DNA of 64,000 bases, from the NCBI GenBank assembly GCA_017656235.1, contig JACDOF010000008.1:1-64000 (forward strand). Reading direction: 5' to 3'. The DNA comes from Brevibacillus sp. (GTDB taxonomy: Bacteria > Bacillota > Bacilli > Brevibacillales > Brevibacillaceae). Below, in pieces: positions 51,980-61,818 of this stretch. The notes under the pieces were generated by a model. That model made no database searches. It was not told where the DNA came from and saw only the letters and a program-made list of their open reading frames with translations. The number at the start of each line of letters is the position of its first letter. Within the stretch, counting starts at the first letter, position 1. The translations under genes were made by a program, and so were the position numbers.

Positions 51980-52111
51980 GAGAGACAAATGTCATTAATC
52001 CGATTGGATATATAGGTTTAGTTGGTGGTGGGTCGAAGGATGCGGGAGTGTCTTTCGCTGGGCTGCACACATAAGATGGTTAGCGAGGTCTCACAAGGAG
52101 GGGAAGTTGGG

Positions 52112-52813
52112 ATGAGTCATGCAAGTACACTATCCAAAGAAGAAATCACCCTTTGGGCGTACCGCCTGGAAGGCAGGCGTCCTGAGGAAATCTTGATGTG
52201 GGCCGTGGAGCGCTTTGGCAAGCAGATTGTCCTGGCCTCAAGCTTTGGTGCGGAAGATGTGGTGCTGATTGACATGTTAGACAAGGTGGCGCCAGAGACA
52301 CCGGTGTTTTACCTGGACACCAACAAACATTTTCCGGAAACCTACGAGACGAGAGATCGGCTGGTCGAGCGATACGGTAAGCAGTTTATTCAGGTTCTGC
52401 CCAAGCTGACACTTGAAGAACAGGCAGAGCGCTACGGTGACGAGCTGTGGGCTTCAGATCCCAACCTGTGCTGCCAGATCCGCAAGGTGGAGCCGCTCAC
52501 GGAGATTCTTTCCCGCTATCAGGCGTGGATTACCGGAATCCGCCGGGATCAGGCGCCAACGCGGGCCAACGCGCAAAAGATCGAATGGGATGAAAAGTTT
52601 CAACTGGTCAAGTTCAACCCGCTTGCCTCCTGGACGTCTGACGATGTCTGGTCCTACATCCGGGCTCACAACGTACCGTATAACCCTCTGCACGATCAAA
52701 ACTATCCCAGCATCGGCTGTGACGTGTGCACCCGTCCTGTCAAGCCCGGCGAAGATCCTCGCGCTGGCCGGTGGGCAGGGTTTGCCAAGACGGAGTGCGG
52801 CTTGCACAAATAA
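52112..52813 (+). CDS. cysH: Adenylylsulfate (APS/PAPS) reductase
   Basis: A 233-residue thioredoxin-dependent reductase that turns activated sulfate into sulfite. It has the PP-loop-like [14 protein letters not shown], the [12 protein letters not shown] motif, the 4Fe-4S cysteines of the APS type (CC in NLCCQIRK and C-x2-C in GCDVCTRP), and the C-terminal redox Cys in ECGLH. The Fe-S motif indicates preference for APS, as in Bacillus. ATG 52112 has AAGGAGGGG upstream. The sat gene follows after 23 bases. Confidence 0.93.
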   Translation: MSHASTLSKEEITLWAYRLEGRRPEEILMWAVERFGKQIVLASSFGAEDVVLIDMLDKVAPETPVFYLDTNKHFPETYETRDRLVERYGKQFIQVLPKLTLEEQAERYGDELWASDPNLCCQIRKVEPLTEILSRYQAWITGIRRDQAPTRANAQKIEWDEKFQLVKFNPLASWTSDDVWSYIRAHNVPYNPLHDQNYPSIGCDVCTRPVKPGEDPRAGRWAGFAKTECGLHK

Positions 52814-52836
52814 ACCAGAGGAGTGGAGGAGAAGGG

Positions 52837-54009
52837 ATGAGATATGCAAACCAGCCTCACGGGGGAGTTCTCGTCAATCGCTTGCTTTCCGGCGAGGCTC
52901 TGACGGAAGCAAACCAAAAAGCTCAGGCACTGCCGGCGATTACGGTTGACCAGTGGGTGCTGTCCGACATCGACTGTATCGCGGTTGGTGCGTTTTCCCC
53001 GCTGACAGGGTTTCTCAACGAACAGGATTACCGCGCGGTCGTGGAAACGATGCGGCTGGCCGACGGGACGGTCTGGACGATCCCTGTGACACTTGCAGTC
53101 GACGAGCGTTACGCAAACCTAAAGCCTGGTACCAAAGTACGTTTGCGCGGCGAGGATGGGCTCGACTACGCCATCCTGACTGTGGAAAGCGTCTACCGTC
53201 CGGACAAACAAAAAGAGGCACTGCACGTCTACCGCACGGATGATGAAGCGCATCCCGGCGTGAAAAAGCTGTTCGAGCGTCCTCCCATCTACCTGGGCGG
53301 ACCCGTTGACGTGCTGCGCCGCCCCGCTCCACAGCTGTTCCCGGAATACTACTTTACTCCGGCCGAAACACGTGAGATTTTCCGCCAGCGCGGTTGGCGC
53401 ACGGTCGTCGGATTTCAGACGCGCAACCCGATTCACCGCGCCCACGAGTACATTCAAAAGGCGGCTCTTGAAGTCGTTGACGGGCTGTTCCTCAATCCGC
53501 TTGTCGGCCAAACCAAATCGGATGACGTACCGGCCCAAATACGGATGGAAAGCTACCTCGTGCTGCTTGAGAACTACTATCCGCAGGACCGTGTCTTTCT
53601 CGGAGCCTTTCCGGCGGCGATGCGCTATGCCGGGCCGCGGGAAGCGGTTTTTCATGCGATGGTTCGCAAAAATTACGGCTGCACCCATTTCATCGTCGGT
53701 CGTGACCATGCTGGTGTCGGGGATTACTATGGTACTTATGACGCCCAGCATATCTTTTCCGAATTCAGTAAAGAAGAACTGGGCATAGAGCTGTTTTTCT
53801 TTGAACACAGTTTCTACTGCCAAAAGTGCGGCGGGATGGCGACAAGCAAAACGTGTCCGCACGACAAGGAGGATCACCTGACCCTTTCTGGAACCAAGGT
53901 GCGCAGTATGCTCAGAGAAGGACAGACACCACCGCCGGAATTTACCCGTCCGGAAGTGGCCCGTGTCCTGATTCGCGGCTTGTCCCAAAAGATGCCGGTC
54001 AGCTCGTAG
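52837..54009 (+). CDS. sat: Sulfate adenylyltransferase
   Basis: A 390-residue ATP sulfurylase that forms APS from sulfate. The nucleotide-binding motif [17 protein letters not shown] (QxRNPxHxxH), [26 protein letters not shown] and [14 protein letters not shown] are all present, and there is a zinc-type cluster (CQKCGG...KTCPH). No APS kinase domain is fused. ATG 52837 follows GGAGGAGAAGGG. It makes the substrate for CysH. Repeat copy C lies just after the stop. Confidence 0.94.
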   Translation: MRYANQPHGGVLVNRLLSGEALTEANQKAQALPAITVDQWVLSDIDCIAVGAFSPLTGFLNEQDYRAVVETMRLADGTVWTIPVTLAVDERYANLKPGTKVRLRGEDGLDYAILTVESVYRPDKQKEALHVYRTDDEAHPGVKKLFERPPIYLGGPVDVLRRPAPQLFPEYYFTPAETREIFRQRGWRTVVGFQTRNPIHRAHEYIQKAALEVVDGLFLNPLVGQTKSDDVPAQIRMESYLVLLENYYPQDRVFLGAFPAAMRYAGPREAVFHAMVRKNYGCTHFIVGRDHAGVGDYYGTYDAQHIFSEFSKEELGIELFFFEHSFYCQKCGGMATSKTCPHDKEDHLTLSGTKVRSMLREGQTPPPEFTRPEVARVLIRGLSQKMPVSS

Positions 54010-54019
54010 TTGACTCGGC

Positions 54020-54087
54020 GTGCAGACAAAGGTGTTTTGAGAGGGGAGGCGGCCATTTTCCGCCTCCTTCTTCGTTGACGGCACCCC
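54020..54087 (+). repeat. Dispersed intergenic repeat, copy C (possible terminator)
   Basis: GTGCAGACAAAGG (54020-54032) and GGGGAGGCGGCCATTTTCC (54043-54061), followed by TTCGTTGACGGCACC. In this copy GGAGGCGG / CCGCCTCC (54045-54052, 54060-54067) makes a perfect 8-bp hairpin after sat. It may stop transcription, although the T run is poor. Confidence 0.65.
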
Positions 54088-54216
54088 AAAATGCGTGATC
54101 GGATAATCAATTTTTACATCATAATGACAACGCTTACATTCAGTCGGCAGTTTGGATAGAGCGTTCTGGCTGAACATATGATCGGCCAAAAGTTTAGTAA
54201 AAATATTTTGAAGTGA

Positions 54217-54245
54217 TTGACACCCTAATTCCACGTGGCTATAAT
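54217..54245 (+). promoter_or_regulatory. Sigma-A promoter of the ilv-leu operon
   Basis: TTGACA (54217-54222), 17-base spacer, TATAAT (54240-54245): near consensus. The transcript would begin near 54252, ahead of the T-box leader. Confidence 0.9.
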
Positions 54246-54292
54246 CAGTCATAACCTGTTGATTTATTTTCTGACTACAATACAAGATTATT

Positions 54293-54307
54293 AATTTTCA
54301 GACATAT
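54293..54307 (+). promoter_or_regulatory. Candidate CodY box in the ilv-leu leader
   Basis: AATTTTCAGACATAT matches 12 of 15 positions of the CodY consensus AATTTTCWGAAAATT. It lies about 45 bases past the predicted start point, where binding could block elongation. CodY control of ilv-leu is known in Bacillus; here it is inference. Confidence 0.45.
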
Positions 54308-54309
54308 TC

Positions 54310-54635
54310 AAGATCAGATATCCTTAAAACGTGACCGGCGTTGATGAGGACAACGGCGTACGCCTCTTCTTTCACAGAGAGCCCGGGTTGATGAGAACGG
54401 GTAGGAATGCGTACGACAGCTCACCTCTGAGCCGCCTGCTGAAATCCCCTGCGCCGAGCGAGGGAGAGTAGGTAAGGCCGCTTGACACCCGTTAGCGTGT
54501 CGCAATCGTCATGCAACAGACGACTGCAACGAGGTCGGTGACCGCAAGGCGCCGATGAAGTTGGGTGGTACCGCGAATCCTTTCGCCCCAAACAGACACG
54601 GATCATCGTGTCGGGGTGAAAGGGTTTTCACTTTT
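54310..54635 (+). promoter_or_regulatory. T-box riboswitch of ilv-leu (Leu specifier CTC)
   Basis: Stem I motifs (GATGAGGACA, AGAGAGCCCGGGTTGATGAGAACGGG), a likely specifier CTC at 54420-54422 (leucine) six bases before GAG, the T-box TTGGGTGGTACCGCG (54561-54575) and a terminator CCTTTCGCCCC / GGGGTGAAAGG (54579-54589, 54613-54623) followed by a T-rich stretch. Uncharged tRNA-Leu would allow read-through, as in the Bacillus subtilis ilv-leu leader. Confidence 0.94.
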
Positions 54636-54672
54636 TAACAGGATGATTTCAGGAGATGGAGGAGGAAGAAAC

Positions 54673-56409
54673 ATGAGTGTTGAAGCCGCCGAGTTGACCA
54701 ACAGCAAGACCGTGCCGGACATCGGTTTTGGCGAAGAACTGACCGGTGCGGAGGCACTGCTGCGCTGTTTGATCCTGGAGCAGGTGGAATACGTGTTTGG
54801 CTATCCGGGCGGTGCGGTTTTACCGATCTACGACTCGCTCTACGGCAGCTATCTGCGGCATATTCTCACCCGCCACGAACAGGGAGCCATCCATGCCGCT
54901 GACGGATACGCCCGCGCCACGGGCAAACCGGGTGTGGTGATCGCCACCTCCGGTCCAGGAGCGACCAACCTGGTGACCGGCATTGCCACGGCGCAGATGG
55001 ACTCGGTTCCCCTGGTATGCATCACCGGAAATGTCCCCCAAAACCTGATCGGTACGGATGCGTTCCAGGAAGCCAACATTACCGGCATCACGCTGCCGAT
55101 CACCAAGCACAATTACTTTGTGCGCGATGTCCGCGACCTGCCGCGGATTGTGAAAGAAGCGTTTTACATCGCCACAACCGGCCGTCCCGGACCGGTGCTG
55201 ATTGACATTCCGAAAGACGTCAGCAACCAGAAAGCTCCGTTCTACTACCCGGACCGTGTGGAGATTCGCGGCTATCAACCGACCATCGTGCCGACAGACG
55301 AAGAAATCCAGCGCTTCCTGGAAGAAATCAAGACCGCCAAAAAGCCGGTAATCCTTGCCGGGGGCGGTATCATCGCCGCCAATGCGGATCAGGAACTGCT
55401 CGCCTTTGCGGAGAAGACCCGCATCCCGGTGATCAATACGTTTATGGGACTGGGCAGCTTCCCGGGCGTACACGAACTGGCACTCAACATGCCCGGCATG
55501 CACGGAAGCTACACCGCCAACCAGGCACTGCTGCAAGCCGACTGTGTGATTGGACTGGGAGTTCGTTTCGATGACCGCATTACGATGGGGCGAACAAAGG
55601 AATTTGCTCCGAATGCCAAAATCATTCACGTCGACATCGATCCAGCCGAACTGGGCAAAAACGTTTCGACCCTGGTTACGGTGGCCGGAGACGTGAAGAG
55701 CACGCTGGCCAAAGCACTGCCGCACGCAAGCGCGTGTGACACGGAAGAATGGCTGGCCCAGTTGAAAGCCTGGCAGGCGGCTTATCCGTACCGTTACAAG
55801 AAGGAAGACGGAGCGTTGAAGCCGCAGGAAGTAATCGAGCTATTGTACGAAACGACAAGGGGAGAGGCGATTGTCACCACCGACGTCGGGCAGCATCAGA
55901 TGTGGGTGGCCCAGTACTACAAGTTCAGCAGATCCCGTTCCTTGATCTCCTCTGGCGGTTTGGGTACAATGGGCTTCGGTTTCCCGGCGGCAATTGGCGC
56001 GCAGTTGGCCCACCCCGACCGCACGGTGATCTCCGTTGTCGGCGACGGCGGTTTTCAGATGACCAACCAGGAGCTGGCCATTCTCGGTCAGTACAACATC
56101 CCGGTGAAAGTAGTGATCATCAACAACAAGTGCCTGGGTATGGTACGTCAGTGGCAGGAAATCTTCTATGACAACCGCTACAGCCAGGTTGACCTGAGCT
56201 GCAGCCCTGACTTTGTCAAACTGGCCGAAGCTTACGGTGTCAAGGGCTTGCGGGCAACGACTTCAGAGGAAGCGAGGGCCGTCTGGAGCGAAGCGCTCGC
56301 CCACAAGGGGCCGGTCGTGATCGACTTCCAGGTTGTCCCGGAAGAGAATGTCTACCCGATGGTGGCACCTGGTCATACCTTGGATCAAATGGTAATGGGG
56401 GAGGAATAG
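54673..56409 (+). CDS. ilvB: Acetolactate synthase, large subunit
   Basis: A 578-residue thiamine diphosphate enzyme, first step of valine, leucine and isoleucine synthesis. It has the N-terminal PYR domain with EYVFGYPGGAVLPIYDSL (catalytic Glu in the HEQGA region), a central FAD-binding domain with GMHGSYTANQAL, and a C-terminal ThDP domain with the GDGGFQMTNQEL motif and its metal Asp. ATG 54673 follows GGAGGAGG. It stands first behind the T-box leader. The small subunit gene starts 4 bases after its stop. Confidence 0.95.
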   Translation: MSVEAAELTNSKTVPDIGFGEELTGAEALLRCLILEQVEYVFGYPGGAVLPIYDSLYGSYLRHILTRHEQGAIHAADGYARATGKPGVVIATSGPGATNLVTGIATAQMDSVPLVCITGNVPQNLIGTDAFQEANITGITLPITKHNYFVRDVRDLPRIVKEAFYIATTGRPGPVLIDIPKDVSNQKAPFYYPDRVEIRGYQPTIVPTDEEIQRFLEEIKTAKKPVILAGGGIIAANADQELLAFAEKTRIPVINTFMGLGSFPGVHELALNMPGMHGSYTANQALLQADCVIGLGVRFDDRITMGRTKEFAPNAKIIHVDIDPAELGKNVSTLVTVAGDVKSTLAKALPHASACDTEEWLAQLKAWQAAYPYRYKKEDGALKPQEVIELLYETTRGEAIVTTDVGQHQMWVAQYYKFSRSRSLISSGGLGTMGFGFPAAIGAQLAHPDRTVISVVGDGGFQMTNQELAILGQYNIPVKVVIINNKCLGMVRQWQEIFYDNRYSQVDLSCSPDFVKLAEAYGVKGLRATTSEEARAVWSEALAHKGPVVIDFQVVPEENVYPMVAPGHTLDQMVMGEE

Positions 56410-56412
56410 TCG

Positions 56413-56913
56413 ATGGAACGTCACACGATAGCCGCACTTGTCAATGACGAACCAGGCGTGCTCACCCGTGTCGCCAACTTGTTCGGACAGCGCGGCTTCA
56501 ACATTGACAGTATCACAGTGGGGTCCTCGGAAGAACCAGGGCTGTCGCGGATGATCATTACCACCAGTGGCGATCAGCAGCAGCTGGATCAACTGATGAA
56601 GCAGCTCGGCAAGCTGATTGACGTGATCTCGGTCACTCACTTGAGCAAAGACCCCATGGTGTCGCGGGAGCTGGCGCTGATCAAGGTGAACGCGACACCG
56701 AATCAGCTGACCGAGTTGAACGGGATTGTGGAGCCGTTCCGCGCCTCGATTGTCGATATTGGCCCCAACTCCCTGATCATTCAGGTGACAGGCGATTCCG
56801 AAAAGATCGACGCCCTGCTGGTGCTGCTGGAACCGTACGGGATTCGCGAACTGACCCGCACGGGTTCGATTGCGATGTCCCGCAGCATCGTTCCCGCTCC
56901 GGCAGCAGTATAG
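56413..56913 (+). CDS. ilvH: Acetolactate synthase, small (regulatory) subunit
   Basis: A 166-residue regulatory subunit. The N-terminal ACT domain (about 2-75; HTIAALVNDEPGVLTRVANLFGQRGFNIDSITVG) binds valine for feedback control, and a C-terminal ACT-like domain (about 80-160) contacts the catalytic subunit. The length matches IlvH/IlvN of Bacilli. Its ribosome site GGGGGAGGAA lies in the end of ilvB. A 154-base gap with no recognised element separates it from ilvC. Confidence 0.94.
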   Translation: MERHTIAALVNDEPGVLTRVANLFGQRGFNIDSITVGSSEEPGLSRMIITTSGDQQQLDQLMKQLGKLIDVISVTHLSKDPMVSRELALIKVNATPNQLTELNGIVEPFRASIVDIGPNSLIIQVTGDSEKIDALLVLLEPYGIRELTRTGSIAMSRSIVPAPAAV

Positions 56914-56929
56914 CTCATGAATTCGCTAA

Positions 56930-58057
<1,128 letters not shown>

Positions 58058-58120
58058 GGAACGGGATGGGCAGGCCTCTGCCCGTACCCGACCAAAACGA
58101 TCACAGAGGAGGAAAGCGGG

Positions 58121-59659
58121 ATGCGCACAATTGAGATTTTTGACACCACTCTGCGCGATGGTGAGCAAACGCCTGGTGTCAACTTGAGCATGAACGAGAA
58201 GGTGGAAATCGCGCTGCAACTGGAAAAGTTGGGTGTGTCGCGGCTTGAGGCCGGCTTTGCGGCTGCCTCCCCTGGTGATCTGCAGTCCGTGGCGGAAGTG
58301 GCTCGCCGGATCAAGAATGCGACCGTCGTCAGTTTGGCACGGTCAACCCCGAACGACATCGACAAGGCGTACGAAGCGCTGCGCCACGCCGTCAATCCAT
58401 GTATCCACGTATTTATCGCCACTTCTCCGATCCACCGCGAGTATAAATTGCGGATGAGCAAGGAACAAGTGATCGAGAGAGCGGTTGCCGCTGTCAAGCA
58501 CGCCAAGAAGTACGTGCATGAAGTGGAGTTTTCCGCCGAGGATGCGGGGCGTACCGAAATCCCGTTCCTTGCGGAAGTGGTGCAGGCTGCCATTGAAGCG
58601 GGGGCCACGATCATCAACATTCCGGACACGGTTGGCTACATGACACCGCGCGAATACGGAAACATCTTCCGCGAGCTGTTTTTGCGCGTACCCGGAATCG
58701 ACAAAGTGAAGCTGAGCTGCCACTGCCACGATGACCTGGGCATGGCTGTAGCCAACAGCCTGGCAGCAATCGAAGCGGGCGTAACGCAGGTAGAAGGCAC
58801 CATTAACGGTATCGGCGAACGCGCTGGAAATGCAGCCATCGAAGAAGTAGCGCTGGCGTTGGAGACGAGAAAAGACGTCTATCAGGCCAAGACCAACCTC
58901 AACCTGAAGGAGATCGCCCGCACCAGTCAATTGGTCAGCCGACTGACCGGGATGATCGTCCCGGGCAACAAGGCGGTCGTCGGAGCCAACGCGTTTGCCC
59001 ATGAATCCGGTATTCACCAGGATGGCGTGCTGAAGGAAAAAAGCACCTACGAGATCATCCGTCCCGAAACGGTCGGTTTCAAGTCGAACCGACTGGTTCT
59101 GGGGAAACACTCCGGCCGCCACGCCTTCAAGGACAAACTGGCCGAATTGGGCTATCACCTGCAGCCGGAGGAGATTGATGCTGCCTTTGCGGCCTTTAAG
59201 GAACTGTGTGACAAGAAGAAAGAAGTAAGCGAAGACGACATTATTGCACTGGTGGATACCAAGATGGTGGCCGTGGCCGAAGCGTTCAAGCTGGAGTCGG
59301 TACAGCTCTCGTACGGCAACTTGTCCGTGCCGACAGCAAGTGTGCGCCTGGTGCGCCAGGATGGAACAGTTTTGGAGGAAGCGGCGTGCGGCAACGGATC
59401 GGTCGACTCGATCTACAAGGCGATCGACCGGGCAACCGGCGAAGAAGTGACGCTGACCGACTACAAGATTGTCTCCGTCACACACGGCAAGGACGCGCTG
59501 GGAGAAGTATTTGTACGACTGCAGCAGGGCGAGATCACGGTACAGGGACGCGGCGTCAGCACCGACGTGCTGGAGGCCAGTGCACTCGCGTATGTGCGAG
59601 CCATCAACAAAATCGTTGAAAGACGCAACGAGATGCTGGTAACCAGCGGTCAAGAATAA
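58121..59659 (+). CDS. leuA: 2-isopropylmalate synthase
   Basis: A 512-residue enzyme, first of the leucine branch. It has a catalytic TIM barrel with FDTTLRDGEQTPGVNLS (signature 1), SCHCHDDLGMAVANSLAAIEAG (metal His pair) and GNAAIEEVALAL. The C-terminal LeuA dimer domain (about 395-505) binds leucine for feedback inhibition. ATG 58121 follows GAGGAGG. A hairpin separates it from leuB. Confidence 0.95.
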   Translation: MRTIEIFDTTLRDGEQTPGVNLSMNEKVEIALQLEKLGVSRLEAGFAAASPGDLQSVAEVARRIKNATVVSLARSTPNDIDKAYEALRHAVNPCIHVFIATSPIHREYKLRMSKEQVIERAVAAVKHAKKYVHEVEFSAEDAGRTEIPFLAEVVQAAIEAGATIINIPDTVGYMTPREYGNIFRELFLRVPGIDKVKLSCHCHDDLGMAVANSLAAIEAGVTQVEGTINGIGERAGNAAIEEVALALETRKDVYQAKTNLNLKEIARTSQLVSRLTGMIVPGNKAVVGANAFAHESGIHQDGVLKEKSTYEIIRPETVGFKSNRLVLGKHSGRHAFKDKLAELGYHLQPEEIDAAFAAFKELCDKKKEVSEDDIIALVDTKMVAVAEAFKLESVQLSYGNLSVPTASVRLVRQDGTVLEEAACGNGSVDSIYKAIDRATGEEVTLTDYKIVSVTHGKDALGEVFVRLQQGEITVQGRGVSTDVLEASALAYVRAINKIVERRNEMLVTSGQE

Positions 59660-59667
59660 CAGCGGCA

Positions 59668-59703
59668 CGGAGCATCCTGTCCGGCAAGATGCTCCGTTCC
59701 CTT
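59668..59703 (+). terminator. Hairpin between leuA and leuB
   Basis: A 9-bp stem CGGAGCATC / GATGCTCCG (59668-59676, 59688-59696) followed by TTCCCTT. The T run is weak, so it could be a partial terminator or a processing site inside the operon. Confidence 0.55.
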
Positions 59704-59795
59704 CGTACACATCAATCACATCAGGCGCTTGATGATCGGAAGAGATCATTTGCCAATCGTGTACAGAAATATGGAAGAGCGGGGAACGTATACCT

Positions 59796-60893
59796 ATGAA
59801 GAAATCGTATAACATTGCAGTACTGCCAGGTGACGGCATTGGACCGGAGATTGTCGACGCCGCGGTCAAGGTAATGACGCGCGTGTCAGAATTCACTGGA
59901 GTCGCTTTCACCTATGCTTACGGACGAATTGGCGGGTGTGCGATTGACGAAGATGGCACCCCGCTGCCGGATGAAACCCTTAGAATCGCCAAGGAGGCGG
60001 ACGCTGTCCTGTTGGGAGCGGTAGGCGGTCCCAAATGGGATCAAAATCCGGGCCACCTGCGTCCTGAAGCGGGCCTCCTGGGCATCCGCAAGGAACTTGG
60101 CCTGTTTGCCAACCTGCGTCCGGCTACCATGCACCCCAGCCTGGTGGAAGCATCGTCGCTGAAGCCGGAAGTGGTAGCCGGTGTCGACCTGATGGTGGTT
60201 CGCGAGCTGACCGGCGGCATCTACTTCGGCGAGAAGAAGCGATATACCGCCGACGGTCAGGAAGTAGCCGAGGACCAATTGATCTATCAAGAGGCGGAAA
60301 TCGAGCGGATTTTGCGGATGGCGTTTGAGATTGCCCGCAAACGGCGCAAACAGCTTTGCTCCGTTGACAAAGCCAACGTGCTGGAAAGTTCCCGCCTCTG
60401 GCGCAGCGTTGCCGAACGGGTAGCCAAGGATTACCCGGACGTCGAGCTGACCCACATGCTGGTCGATGCTTGCGCGATGCAGCTGGTTCGGGCACCGAAG
60501 CAGTTTGATGTCATTGTGACGGAAAACATGTTTGGCGATATTTTGAGCGATGAGGCAGCAATGCTGACCGGTTCGATCGGTATGCTGGCCTCGGCCAGCC
60601 TGGCTGAGGGTCGCTTTGGCCTGTACGAACCCGTCCACGGTTCGGCACCGGACATCGCCGGCCAGGGAGTGGCCAACCCGTTGGCTACCTTCTTGTCCGT
60701 TGCTTTGATGCTGCGCCACTCTCTCGCCATGGATGACGCGGCTGATGCGTTGGAGCGCGCTGTCTGGGCCGTGCTGGAGGCGGGGCATCGCACGGCAGAC
60801 ATTGCCGTCGACAAGAGCCGGGCGATTGGCACAGCCGAAATGACGGAGCACGTATTGGCAGCGCTGTCCCAACAATTCACAAATGCCCGCTAG
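59796..60893 (+). CDS. leuB: 3-isopropylmalate dehydrogenase
   Basis: A 365-residue NAD-dependent dehydrogenase of leucine synthesis. It has [43 protein letters not shown] (substrate Arg residues), [27 protein letters not shown], the metal-binding [28 protein letters not shown] signature, and [20 protein letters not shown]. The ATG 59796 ribosome site is weak (GGGGAA at 11 bases). The operon ends at the terminator after this gene; leuC and leuD do not follow. Confidence 0.95.
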   Translation: MKKSYNIAVLPGDGIGPEIVDAAVKVMTRVSEFTGVAFTYAYGRIGGCAIDEDGTPLPDETLRIAKEADAVLLGAVGGPKWDQNPGHLRPEAGLLGIRKELGLFANLRPATMHPSLVEASSLKPEVVAGVDLMVVRELTGGIYFGEKKRYTADGQEVAEDQLIYQEAEIERILRMAFEIARKRRKQLCSVDKANVLESSRLWRSVAERVAKDYPDVELTHMLVDACAMQLVRAPKQFDVIVTENMFGDILSDEAAMLTGSIGMLASASLAEGRFGLYEPVHGSAPDIAGQGVANPLATFLSVALMLRHSLAMDDAADALERAVWAVLEAGHRTADIAVDKSRAIGTAEMTEHVLAALSQQFTNAR

Positions 60894-60904
60894 CCAGCCC
60901 TCAA

Positions 60905-60951
60905 CATCCTTCCCGAAGCTTGTCAAAAAGCCGCGGGAAGGATGTTTTTTT
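60905..60951 (+). terminator. Terminator of the ilv-leu operon
   Basis: An 11-bp stem CATCCTTCCCG / CGGGAAGGATG (60905-60915, 60934-60944) followed by TTTTTTT. It is a strong intrinsic terminator right after leuB. Confidence 0.92.
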
Positions 60952-61101
60952 GTCGCCATGTCTGGCAGGTACTGCTGGAGGCTTGGGTGTTTTTCTCTCA
61001 AGCCTAGCAAAAATGATGCAGAACAACTAGTTTATGAGTCGCTGCGCAAGAAACAAGCTCATCATATCATGTAGTAACTACTGCAAAGGAGGGGATTACG
61101 G

Positions 61102-61260
61102 ATGGCCTTTAAAAAGTTTAAGCGCAAATTCAAGAAAGACAAGTTCTGGGTAGAATTCGATCAAAAAGCCGAAGCCGAAGCTGATGTAGGGAACGCAGCG
61201 GCTTTTAACCAAGCCACGGCATTTGACGGAGACGACAGGGACAAGAAAAAGAGGTTTTAA
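61102..61260 (+). CDS. Small hypothetical protein, 52 aa
   Basis: A short gene with a very good ribosome site (AAAGGAGGGG, 7 bases before ATG 61102) and a terminator directly after. The product starts with a basic cluster (MAFKKFKRKFKKDKFWVEF), then an Ala/Glu-rich middle with GNAAAFNQATAF, and ends in a charged DDRDKKKRF tail. It shares the G-N-A-x-A-x-N-Q-A pattern with the 57-residue protein encoded at 61436. The family is unknown; a spore-associated role is a guess from its size and composition. Confidence 0.65.
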   Translation: MAFKKFKRKFKKDKFWVEFDQKAEAEADVGNAAAFNQATAFDGDDRDKKKRF

Positions 61261-61266
61261 TGGATG

Positions 61267-61308
61267 AAAAAAGTCCTGCTGTGCCAAGCGTACAGCGGGA
61301 CTTTTTGT
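61267..61308 (+). terminator. Terminator of the 52-aa gene
   Basis: AAAAAGTCCTGCTGT pairs with ACAGCGGGACTTTTT around a 9-base loop, ending in a T run. It separates the two tiny genes into distinct transcripts. Confidence 0.85.
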
Positions 61309-61435
61309 GCTTCCAAAGATCTCAGCTGTGGAAAGAACCGGCAAAAAATAAACGAATTACCCTGTGCATCCGTCGTTACAGAAATACCTACTCCATCACT
61401 ATAATGGTACATACATGTATAGGGGAGGTGCACGG

Positions 61436-61609
61436 ATGGACCGCAACCTGGTAAAAACCAAAAAGTACAAAGTAGGCAAAAACACCTTTATCGTGATCAA
61501 GATTTTTCAACGGTCTGTGGCGAAAACAGAAGAAGGAAATGCCCTTGCGACCAACCAGGCCAATGTAAAAATCTTTAAGCACAAGATGAAAAGAGACGTC
61601 AAAGACTAG
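61436..61609 (+). CDS. Small hypothetical protein, 57 aa
   Basis: A 57-residue basic protein: MDRNLVKTKKYKVGKNTFIVIKIF, a polar linker with EEGNALATNQANVKIF, and a Lys-rich end. ATG 61436 has GGGGAGGTG 5 bases upstream, and TATAAT at 61400-61405 may be its -10 box. The G-N-A-x-A-x-N-Q-A motif is shared with the 52-residue protein 180 bases upstream, so the two look like diverged relatives. It has its own terminator. No family is known to me. Confidence 0.65.
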   Translation: MDRNLVKTKKYKVGKNTFIVIKIFQRSVAKTEEGNALATNQANVKIFKHKMKRDVKD

Positions 61610-61627
61610 AAGCGGGGGGCACTTCGG

Positions 61628-61657
61628 ACGACGGCGGCAATCACGCCGTCGTTTTTT
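61628..61657 (+). terminator. Terminator of the 57-aa gene
   Basis: A 9-bp stem ACGACGGCG / CGCCGTCGT (61628-61636, 61644-61652) followed by TTTTT. The remainder of the gap to 61818 shows no gene with a start. Confidence 0.88.
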
Positions 61658-61818
61658 ACGTAAAAACGTAGATTGACCTTCCAAACCAAACAGAAGCCGT
61701 CGTACCGTTTTTGTGGATCAGCGAGACAACAACCCCGTCGGCAATCTTGTAACTGGATTGATTCTTCTTTTATACTTGAACTATTCATTACAGCATCAGC
61801 AGTAGGGGGAAGGTTGGT

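Noticed and set aside
51830-51988. N-terminal extension of the sulfite reductase
   Set aside because: It crosses the divergent promoter region; ATG 51829 has a strong ribosome site and the expected family N-terminus.
51850-52015. CymR-type cysteine-regulator sites between the sulfite reductase and cysH
   Set aside because: AT-rich inverted stretches are present, but I cannot match them to a consensus with confidence.
61606-61788. Minus-strand open frame of 60 codons upstream of the symporter
   Set aside because: No ribosome site, and it runs through the terminator of the 57-aa gene. A second minus-strand frame nearby has a protein-like look (ending SIYVFT) but no start codon.
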